Assembly (NCBI GenBank): GCA_002327765.1
Contig: DCUH01000076.1
Span: 1 to 9,915, forward strand
Direction of reading: 5' to 3'
DNA from: a bacterium UBA2219
GTDB lineage: Bacteria > Desulfobacterota > Deferrimicrobia > Deferrimicrobiales > Deferrimicrobiaceae
DNA: 9,915 bases
The position numbers and the translations under genes are program-made. Shown in pieces: positions 1 through 5,437 of this stretch. Within the stretch, counting starts at the first letter, position 1. Every line of letters begins with the position of its first letter. The notes beneath the pieces were generated by a model that saw nothing but the letters and a program-made list of their open reading frames with translations, did no database searches and was not told the DNA's origin.

Positions 1-593
1 GTGATCTTGCGGGTGACGAAGGTCTCGCCGCGGCGCGGGGACTCGTGGTTGAAGAGGATGCCGTTGCTGGCGAACATGCCGTACGCTTCCCGGTAGTTGA
101 CCGCCATCCAGTAGGAGTACACCTTGGCGGCCCCGTACGGCGACCGGGGGTGGAACGGCGACTTCTCGTTCTGCGGCGGCGACGTGGCGCCGAACATCTC
201 GCTGGAGGATGCCTGGTAATAGCGGGCCTTCCCCCCCGCGCGGCGCAGCGACTCGAGGATGCGGGTCGTTCCCAGGCCGGTGATGTCGCCGGTGTATTCC
301 GGTATGTCGAAGGACACCCGGACGTGGCTCTGCGCGCCCAGGTGGTAGATCTCGTCGGGCTGGACGTTGTAGATAAGGTTCGTCAGCTGCCCGCCGTCCG
401 ACAGGTCGCCGTAATGAAGGAAAAGCCGGGCGCCGGGGGCGTGCGGGTCCACATAGATATGGTCGAGACGCTCCGTGTTGAAGGTGGAGGCGCGGCGGAT
501 GATCCCGTGGACCTCGTACCCCTTCGACATCAGGAACTCCACGAGGTACGATCCGTCCTGGCCGGTGATGCCGGTGAGAAGCGCCTTTGGCAT
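1..593 (-). CDS. gmd: GDP-mannose 4,6-dehydratase, N-terminal part (runs off left edge)
   Basis: Cytoplasmic NADP-dependent short-chain dehydrogenase/reductase that converts GDP-mannose to GDP-4-keto-6-deoxymannose, the precursor of GDP-fucose, GDP-rhamnose and similar sugars of O-antigen or exopolysaccharide. I translated the minus strand from the ATG at 593 and read 197 codons without a stop; the family is usually about 340 residues, so the C-terminal part lies outside the window. Visible are the Rossmann nucleotide-binding motif TGITGQDG (residues 7-14), the segment IIRRASTFNTERLDH typical of this enzyme, SSSEMFG (residues 129-135, with the catalytic Ser/Thr-Glu region), and the active-site Tyr153/Lys157 in YGAAK. 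A purine-rich GAGCAGGGA lies just upstream of the ATG. The gene is divergent from the M20 hydrolase with 81 bp between starts. Family assignment is firm; which final sugar is made depends on genes outside the window. Confidence 0.95.
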   Translation of the reverse strand, partial: MPKALLTGITGQDGSYLVEFLMSKGYEVHGIIRRASTFNTERLDHIYVDPHAPGARLFLHYGDLSDGGQLTNLIYNVQPDEIYHLGAQSHVRVSFDIPEYTGDITGLGTTRILESLRRAGGKARYYQASSSEMFGATSPPQNEKSPFHPRSPYGAAKVYSYWMAVNYREAYGMFASNGILFNHESPRRGETFVTRKI

Positions 594-674
594 TTTTTCC
601 CTGCTCCCGAAGCCGCGGATTCGTCAATATATTATTGTCTTTGGAAATGTATCCCGAAAGGGAGGGAAAGTTCA
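594..674. promoter_or_regulatory. Divergent intergenic region between gmd and the M20 hydrolase
   Basis: Both flanking genes start here and point away from each other, so promoters for both must lie here or inside the genes. The middle (about 625-650) is AT-rich in an otherwise GC-rich stretch, which fits promoter DNA, but I found no convincing -35/-10 pair on either strand. GGAGGG at 661-666 is the ribosome-binding site of the plus-strand gene, eight bases before its ATG. Confidence 0.4.
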
Positions 675-1991
675 ATGACCGACCCGGTGGAGCTGCTTCG
701 GCGATATATACGGATCGACACGTCGAACCCGCCCGGGGACTGCCGGGAGGCGGCGGACCTCTTGTCCGGAATCCTGAAGCATCAAGGGCTGGACCCGGTG
801 GTGTACGGGGCGAAACCGGAGAAGCCGAACGTGCTGTGCCACGTCGGGGGGACGGAGGAGCCGGGGCTGGTGCTCATCCACCACATGGACGTCGTCCCGG
901 CGCGGGCGGAGGAATGGAGCGTGCCGCCGTTTTCGGCCGAGATCCGGGACGGGTACCTGTACGGGCGTGGGACCCTCGACACGAAGGGGCTGGGCGTCGC
1001 GCACTGGTGCGCCGCCCTGCGGGCGCTGGTCGAGGGGATCCTCCGGAGGAAGCTGTTCCTCGTCGCGAACGCGGACGAGGAGGTCGGCGGGGGCGACGGC
1101 GCGGAGTATTTCGTGGACCACCTCCCCTTCCCCCTGGGGCGGGCGTACGGGCTGACCGAAGGCGGGATCGGGGTGCTCGACCTGTTCGGTAACAAGGGGA
1201 AATGCTTCCTGCTGAACATGTGGGAGAAGGGGCCGGTGTGGCTTCGGCTCTCGGCCCGGGGAACCGCGGGGCACGGAAGCCGCCCTTCGTCCAAGGACGC
1301 CCCGGCGCGGCTGGCCCGTGCGATCGCGCGGATCGCGGAATACCGGGAGCCGGCGCGGCTCTCCGAACCGGTGCGGGACATGCTGCGGGTGCTGCACGGG
1401 AGCGGGATCGTCCGGTACGACGTCGACGCCCCGGCCAGGCACGGGGACGAGTCCGCCGCCATGGAACGGCTGGCCTCGAGGTTCCCGGAAATCGATCCGC
1501 TGCTGCGGAACACGTACGCGGTGACGACCCTGTCGGCCGGCTTCAAGCCGAACGTGATCCCCGCCGCCGCGGAAGGGACGGTGGACGCCCGCATCCTCCC
1601 GGGGGAGGACCCGGAAGAGGTGCTGGCGCGGCTGCGGAAGCTGGTCGACGACCTGGGGGTCTCGGTGGAACCGATCTTCATCGACCTGCCGAACGGGTCG
1701 CCGGCGGGTCCGCTCTACGAGGCGCTGGAGTCCGCGATCCACTCGGTCCATCCGGACGCGTCGGTCGTGCCGTACCTGTCGGCCGGCTTCACCGACTCGC
1801 GCTTCTACCGGTCGATCGGCATCCCCACCTACGGCCTGATGCCGGTGCTGCTGCCCCGCTCCGAGCACGGGAGGATCCACGGGGTGGACGAGCGGATCCC
1901 GGTGGCGAGCATCGGCGAGATGACGGACATCGTCTACGCGCTCATCGCGCGGTGGAATCAGAACTCCACCGCGTCTCCGTTGCCGGGGTAG
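675..1991 (+). CDS. M20-family metallopeptidase/amidohydrolase (ArgE/DapE/CPG2 type)
   Basis: A 438-residue cytoplasmic zinc-dependent hydrolase of the M20/M25/M40 family, which cleaves amide bonds of N-acyl amino acids, dipeptides or succinyl-diaminopimelate. The exact substrate cannot be read from sequence. Metal and catalytic residues are in place: His70 and Asp72 in HHMDVVP, bridging Asp102 in GRGTLDTKG, and the Glu135-Glu136 pair in NADEEVGG (general base and metal ligand). A lid/dimerisation domain contains GTAGHGSRPS. A C-terminal His-rich motif SEHGRIHG (His398/His402) supplies the last metal ligand. The start was chosen because ATG 675 follows GGAGGG at eight bases and the protein begins at the family's usual PVELLRRYIRIDTSNPPG; the frame stays open far upstream, but there it runs antisense through gmd. 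Its last 34 bp overlap the 3' end of the convergent MBL gene, so the final eleven residues are probably a non-conserved tail. Confidence 0.9.
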   Translation: MTDPVELLRRYIRIDTSNPPGDCREAADLLSGILKHQGLDPVVYGAKPEKPNVLCHVGGTEEPGLVLIHHMDVVPARAEEWSVPPFSAEIRDGYLYGRGTLDTKGLGVAHWCAALRALVEGILRRKLFLVANADEEVGGGDGAEYFVDHLPFPLGRAYGLTEGGIGVLDLFGNKGKCFLLNMWEKGPVWLRLSARGTAGHGSRPSSKDAPARLARAIARIAEYREPARLSEPVRDMLRVLHGSGIVRYDVDAPARHGDESAAMERLASRFPEIDPLLRNTYAVTTLSAGFKPNVIPAAAEGTVDARILPGEDPEEVLARLRKLVDDLGVSVEPIFIDLPNGSPAGPLYEALESAIHSVHPDASVVPYLSAGFTDSRFYRSIGIPTYGLMPVLLPRSEHGRIHGVDERIPVASIGEMTDIVYALIARWNQNSTASPLPG

Positions 1992-2875
1992 AGGTCGCAC
2001 CGGCTGCCGTGCCGGCCGGTTCCGCCGGCCACCGGCATGCCGCGGTCCCGCATCTTCCGGACCGCCGTCTCGCCCGTGCAGTGGTTGCACGCGAACTTCC
2101 GCAGGCCGAACGCCTGCAGCTTGTCGAGCAGCTCGTCCTGCGGCGGCCCCCACTCCTCGAACGGGGAGATGTGCAGCCCCCCGTACAGGCCGTGGAATCG
2201 CTCGAACCCCTCGAAATGGTCCCGCGCGTACTGCAAAAGCCCCAGCACCCCGGGGTGGCAGCAGCCGGTGATGGTCACGATCCCCTTCCCCTCGAGGTTC
2301 ACGTAAAGGACCTGCTCGCCGCGCGTCTTCAGGAAGATCGGCTGGTCGAAGGTCACCGTCGCCCCGCCCGGGAACAGCGCGTGCGCGCCGGGAGGCATCT
2401 CGACGACCTCCCCCCGGTGGCCGGACCGGGCCAGCAGTTCCTTGCTGCGCTCCGAAAAACCCGCCGGGATCAAAAGCTTCACGTCCGGCCGGTGCTTCAC
2501 CGCCGCCGGCAGCCCCCAGAAATGGTCCACGTGCTCGTGCGTGACGTAGACGAAGTCGATCTTCCCGTCGGCCAGCAGCCGGTCCACCCCCTCCCGGCGG
2601 AAGACGGCGTCCATGTAATCCGTGTCCCAGCCGACGTCCATCAGGATCTTCCAGGGGCGGCCGTCCCCGTCGACGACCTCCACCAGGGCCGAGACGCCCG
2701 CCGCGTTCCCCGGGGTCCATTTCACCTCGAACTGGTCGGCGGAAAGCCCCCCGGATTCGGCCACGTCCTTCCGCATCCGCGCGTTGTCGTGCCACGACAC
2801 CTCGGAGAGGCACCGGACGGTGAGCGACTTGGCGGTCCCCAACCGAAGGGCGGGCCGCAGAACCGGGACGTTCAT
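1958..2875 (-). CDS. Metallo-beta-lactamase-fold hydrolase, MJ0301-like subgroup
   Basis: A 305-residue soluble protein with the metallo-beta-lactamase fold. The di-metal site motif THEHVDH is at residues 112-118 (His113, His115, Asp117, His118); further ligands are His207 in TGCCHPG and His265 in NHCTGE, with YGGLHI (231-236) between them. The GCCHPG / GGLHI / HCTG series is the signature I associate with MBL proteins often annotated as 7,8-dihydropterin-6-methyl-4-(beta-D-ribofuranosyl)-aminobenzene-5'-phosphate synthase, after archaeal MJ0301. In bacteria the true substrate is usually unknown, so I make no reaction claim. I chose ATG 2875 because GAGGAGG lies five bases upstream (2881-2887); an in-frame ATG at 2908 has no such site. 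The first seven codons (MNVPVLR) lie inside one arm of the inverted repeat at 2855-3017, so the start region may be acquired DNA. It lies downstream of the transporter gene on the same strand; its 3' end overlaps the convergent M20 gene. Confidence 0.85.
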   Translation of the reverse strand: MNVPVLRPALRLGTAKSLTVRCLSEVSWHDNARMRKDVAESGGLSADQFEVKWTPGNAAGVSALVEVVDGDGRPWKILMDVGWDTDYMDAVFRREGVDRLLADGKIDFVYVTHEHVDHFWGLPAAVKHRPDVKLLIPAGFSERSKELLARSGHRGEVVEMPPGAHALFPGGATVTFDQPIFLKTRGEQVLYVNLEGKGIVTITGCCHPGVLGLLQYARDHFEGFERFHGLYGGLHISPFEEWGPPQDELLDKLQAFGLRKFACNHCTGETAVRKMRDRGMPVAGGTGRHGSRCDLYPGNGDAVEF

Positions 2876-3017
2876 GAGTTCCTCCTCAAAACAGGGACAG
2901 ACATGCATTCCTCAATATCGATATTACAAAAAACAAACCATGTTTTACGGTTTTTTTCGGCCTGCTCATGTCTGTCCCCGAACTGGCGGAGAACTCATGA
3001 ACGTCCCGGTTCTGCGG
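2855..3017. repeat. Long imperfect inverted repeat (2 x 51 bp) spanning the MBL gene start
   Basis: Arms are 2855-2905 and 2967-3017, separated by 61 bp. The outer 27 bp of each arm are perfect reverse complements (2855-2881 with 2991-3017), followed by 12 bp that do not match, then 12 more perfect base pairs (GGGACAGACATG at 2894-2905 against its complement at 2967-2978). The left arm carries the MBL ATG and first seven codons; the right arm is an inverted copy that ends ten bases before the stop of the transporter gene. In a transcript reading through from the transporter the arms would pair, with the MBL start codon in the 27-bp stem and most of its Shine-Dalgarno in the 12-nt unpaired bulge. 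The loop is AT-rich and contains a 12-bp palindrome, AATATCGATATT (2914-2925). It could be a regulatory hairpin, the remnant of a small mobile repeat, or an assembly artefact. Confidence 0.85.
2881..2887 (-). promoter_or_regulatory. Ribosome-binding site fixing the MBL start
   Basis: Read on the minus strand this is GAGGAGG, five bases before ATG 2875. It decides the start in favour of MNVPVLR over an in-frame ATG eleven codons upstream. Most of it falls in the 12-nt mismatched part of the inverted repeat; the upstream inverted copy has no matching complement for it. Confidence 0.75.
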
Positions 3018-3026
3018 TTTTGCGGC

Positions 3027-4370
3027 TCAGAAGAAGATCAGCGTGACCAGACCGAAGACGGGCAGCAGGATGCCGCAGGACCACGCCATGTACCCGAGGA
3101 AGGAGGGCATCCGGACGCCCGCTTCCTCCGCGATCGCCTTCACCATGAAATTGGGGGCGTTGCCGATGTAAGTGTTCGCGCCCATGAAGACCGCCCCCGC
3201 GCTGATCGCGGCCAGGTACGGGACGGACACCCCCGCGATCGTGCCCGCGACCGTGCCCGAGGCCGCCGCGCCCGTCGCCGCCGCTTCCCCCAGCCCCTGC
3301 GCGAGGCTGAAGAAGACGAGGTACGTGGGGGCGTTGTCCAGGAAGCTCGACAGCACGCCGGTCGCCCAGAAGAAGTGGGCGGGATCGGTCACGCCCAGGT
3401 CGCCCCCGCGCGCCTTGAGGATGAGCATCGCGGGAAGCATGGTGGCGAAGATCCCCGCGAACAGGATGGCCACCTCCTCGATCGGGTGATAGGTGAACTC
3501 GTTCTCCTCCCGCACCTTGGCGGGCGTCAGCCATACGGATACGCCCGCGGCGACGACCATCGCGGCCTCGCGCCAGGGAGTCGGAAGGAAGACGGCGGCG
3601 ATCACCACCCCGAGAAGCGGCAGGTTGATCTTCCCCTCGACGGAAAGCCGCGTCTTGGCGGCCCCGGTTCCGGCGGCGGTAGCGCCGGCGGCCGTGTCCG
3701 CGTCCATCGAGGCCCCGCCCGCGGTCTTTGGGGCCGCGAGCCGATCGATCTCGAACGCCCGGCGGTCTAAGAGGTAGAAGACCCCGATCACCGCCCCGCA
3801 GACCAGCAGCCACATCAGGCCCAGGTGGAGGAACGTCCAGAAGAACGGCACCCCTTTCAGGTAGCCGAGGAACAGCGGGGGATCGCCGATCGCCGACAGG
3901 CTCCCCCCGATGTTGGCGACGATGAAGATGAAGAAGATCACCACGTGGGCGACCCGCTTGCGGCCGGCGTTCGCCCGCAACAGGGGGCGCACCAGCACCA
4001 TCGACGCGCCGGTGGTGCCCAGCGCGTTCGACAGCAGCGCCCCGATCGCCAGGATCGCGCAGTTCAGGCCGGGCGTGGCCCGCATCGTCCCCCGGATGAG
4101 GATCCCGCCGGAGACGACGAACAGCGCGGCGAGCAGCGCGATGAACGAGACGTATTCCATCGCCAGGTGGGCCAGCTCCAGCGGAGCGCGCGCCAGGAAG
4201 TACGCCGCCACCGGGAGCCCGTACGCCAGCGACACCTTCCCGAAGTGGCGCACCCAGAACATCGGCGCGAACACCGGGAACAGGGCGATCGAAAGCAGAA
4301 GGGCCGCGAAAGGCAGCACCGACCACAGGGGAAGGGACAGGCCCAATGTGATCGGGTCGGGCGTCGTCAT
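3027..4370 (-). CDS. CitMHS/NhaD-like ion transporter (putative Na+/H+ antiporter)
   Basis: An integral inner-membrane protein of about 447 residues with roughly a dozen hydrophobic helices, belonging to the ion-transporter superfamily (ArsB/NhaD/CitMHS type; bacterial members like this are often annotated as sodium:proton antiporter or putative citrate transporter). Diagnostic segments are SNALGTTGASMVLVRP, ANIGGSLSAIGDPPLFLGYL (a re-entrant-loop motif of this fold), SSFLDNAPTYL and GANTYIGNAPNFMVKA near the C-terminus; the repeated N-x-P/D-N-A-P loops fit two inverted halves. A central low-complexity Ala/Gly/Thr loop (ATAAGTGAAK) links them. Two ATGs are possible: 4379 sits directly on the purine run AAGGGGAG, while 4370 leaves nine bases to it; I prefer 4370. 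It follows the UspA stop by 16 bp (7 bp with the other start), so the two genes are very probably co-transcribed. Substrate (Na+, citrate, other anion) is not decided. Confidence 0.8.
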   Translation of the reverse strand: MTTPDPITLGLSLPLWSVLPFAALLLSIALFPVFAPMFWVRHFGKVSLAYGLPVAAYFLARAPLELAHLAMEYVSFIALLAALFVVSGGILIRGTMRATPGLNCAILAIGALLSNALGTTGASMVLVRPLLRANAGRKRVAHVVIFFIFIVANIGGSLSAIGDPPLFLGYLKGVPFFWTFLHLGLMWLLVCGAVIGVFYLLDRRAFEIDRLAAPKTAGGASMDADTAAGATAAGTGAAKTRLSVEGKINLPLLGVVIAAVFLPTPWREAAMVVAAGVSVWLTPAKVREENEFTYHPIEEVAILFAGIFATMLPAMLILKARGGDLGVTDPAHFFWATGVLSSFLDNAPTYLVFFSLAQGLGEAAATGAAASGTVAGTIAGVSVPYLAAISAGAVFMGANTYIGNAPNFMVKAIAEEAGVRMPSFLGYMAWSCGILLPVFGLVTLIFF

Positions 4371-4386
4371 CGGCCCCATCTCCCCT

Positions 4387-5217
4387 TCACATGTAGAGGA
4401 AGAGGTTCCGGCGTCCCTCTTCCACGAGGCGGCCCGTGACGGACAGCCCCATCAGGTCGTCCCATCGGTGTTCCCCCCAGCCCCCGAGGACGACCAGGTC
4501 CGCGCCCTCCTTTTCGCAGAACGCGGAGAACGCTTCCAGCCGCCGCCCCGGGACCACGTGCTCCTCCCACGGTGGATAACCCGCTTCGCCGAGGAGGTTC
4601 CGCGAGGCGGCGAACCGCAACCGGCCCTCTTCCGGCGAATCGTCCACCGCGAGAAGGATCAGCCGGCGCCCCGATTTCCAGAGCGACATCTTCGTCATCG
4701 CCCCGGCGACCCGCTCCGTCTTGATCTTCCCCCCGCAGCCGACGACGACCGTGCGGACCGGCCGGTACGGCGAGCAAGCCAGCAGGACCGGGATTCCGCC
4801 GTCCTTCATCATCGAGAGGACCACCTGCCCCGGCTTGTCCTCGAGCCCCGGTTCGAATTGGGACGCGATCGCCGCTACAACCAGGTCGCATCCCCCGGCG
4901 ACCGCGAGGAGCTCCTTCCCCGGCTCTCCCTCCCGGATCTCCCCGTAGGCCTGCACCCCCCCCTGCCCGCAAGCCTGGATCGTGTCCAGCAGGATGCCGG
5001 TCGCCTCCTCCATCTTCTTTTTCCCGTATTCCTCGGCCGCGCGCTGCGCCATGTGGATCGCGCCCACCCCGCCGCCGCTCTCGATCCGCCGGATCTCCCG
5101 CTCGTCGATCACGTAGACGACCCGGACCTCCCCTTCGTGCTCCTTCGCGACGTCGATGGCCAGGGAGACGGCGTCCTTGAAGGAAGGGCCGCTGGAAACC
5201 GGTAGAAGGATATTCAT
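4387..5217 (-). CDS. Universal stress protein, tandem UspA domains
   Basis: A cytoplasmic protein of about 276 residues with two Usp-like alpha/beta domains. The first begins MNILLPVSSGPSFKDAVSLA and continues to a beta strand in DLVVAAIAS; the second begins at RPVRTVVVGCGG and ends with DLVVLGGWGEH followed by the C-terminal strand NLFLYM. Usp proteins bind ATP or small ligands and modulate survival under starvation, redox or ion stress; those encoded beside transporters often regulate them. The open frame continues 52 codons upstream, but the domain starts at ATG 5217, which has GAGG five bases before it. An ATG at 5250 is an alternative, while the ones further up overlap the likely promoter. 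The classical ATP-binding G-x2-G-x9-G(S/T) pattern is not obvious in either half, so nucleotide binding is uncertain. It contains an eight-G run (4956-4963 on the plus strand, as C). Upstream gene of a likely two-gene operon with the transporter. Confidence 0.85.
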   Translation of the reverse strand: MNILLPVSSGPSFKDAVSLAIDVAKEHEGEVRVVYVIDEREIRRIESGGGVGAIHMAQRAAEEYGKKKMEEATGILLDTIQACGQGGVQAYGEIREGEPGKELLAVAGGCDLVVAAIASQFEPGLEDKPGQVVLSMMKDGGIPVLLACSPYRPVRTVVVGCGGKIKTERVAGAMTKMSLWKSGRRLILLAVDDSPEEGRLRFAASRNLLGEAGYPPWEEHVVPGRRLEAFSAFCEKEGADLVVLGGWGEHRWDDLMGLSVTGRLVEEGRRNLFLYM

Positions 5218-5329
5218 TCGCGCCTCGTCGGGGAAGGATTCCGCTTCCATCCCTTTTACCCCAGATATATCGAATGTTACAAGATAATTTCCTTCCCGGG
5301 GGATGGCTTCCCGAAACCCCTTCATGATT

Positions 5330-5335
5330 ATTATA
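5330..5335 (-). promoter_or_regulatory. Possible -10 box of the UspA-transporter operon
   Basis: On the minus strand this reads TATAAT, a perfect -10 consensus in an AT-rich patch. No good -35 lies 16-18 bases upstream, so the promoter may depend on an activator, or the match may be chance. A transcript from here would begin near 5323 with a leader of about 100 nt to ATG 5217, which argues against the far-upstream starts of the UspA frame. Confidence 0.35.
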
Positions 5336-5355
5336 AAACCGTGTTTAAAAATTGC

Positions 5356-5385
5356 TTGACACGGAAAACGCACTTGGTGTACAAA
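5356..5385 (+). promoter_or_regulatory. Sigma-70-like promoter of the MFS transporter
   Basis: TTGACA (5356-5361, perfect -35) is followed after 18 bp by TACAAA (5380-5385, fair -10). Transcription would begin near 5392, giving a leader of about 46 nt before ATG 5438. The region just right of it is AT-rich, in contrast to the flanking genes. It lies within about 30 bp of the candidate UspA -10 on the other strand, so the divergent units could share control. Confidence 0.6.
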
Positions 5386-5437
5386 TTAGAAATGCTATTT
5401 TATTGAGTAAAACCAAGGAAAGAAGGGGGACACGGAC

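Noticed and set aside
652..663. TCCCGAAAGGGA mini-hairpin before the M20 gene
   Set aside because: It has only four base pairs with a GAAA loop, easily due to chance. It touches the edge of the ribosome site, but nothing further supports regulation.
45..674. A plus-strand frame open from 45 into the M20 gene, which would make a protein of about 650 residues
   Set aside because: The first 210 codons are antisense to gmd, whose minus-strand translation shows all family motifs. ATG 675 has a good ribosome site and the family-typical N-terminus.
672..2813. Long minus-strand open frame (about 700 codons), and a plus-strand frame of similar length at 1202-3046
   Set aside because: Both are rich in Arg, Gly, Pro and Ala with no motifs, which is typical of shadow frames opposite or beside GC-rich genes. 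The M20 and MBL genes explain the same DNA.
1958..2875. Naming the MBL protein as a methanopterin-pathway synthase
   Set aside because: Motifs match that annotation group, but the context (gmd, M20, transporter) has no pterin genes and this label is often transferred without evidence.
2926..2960. AT-rich hairpin with T run (AAACC...GGTTT) as a terminator after the transporter gene
   Set aside because: The stem is short and almost all A-T with a mismatch, too weak for an intrinsic terminator. I treat it as part of the loop of the inverted repeat.
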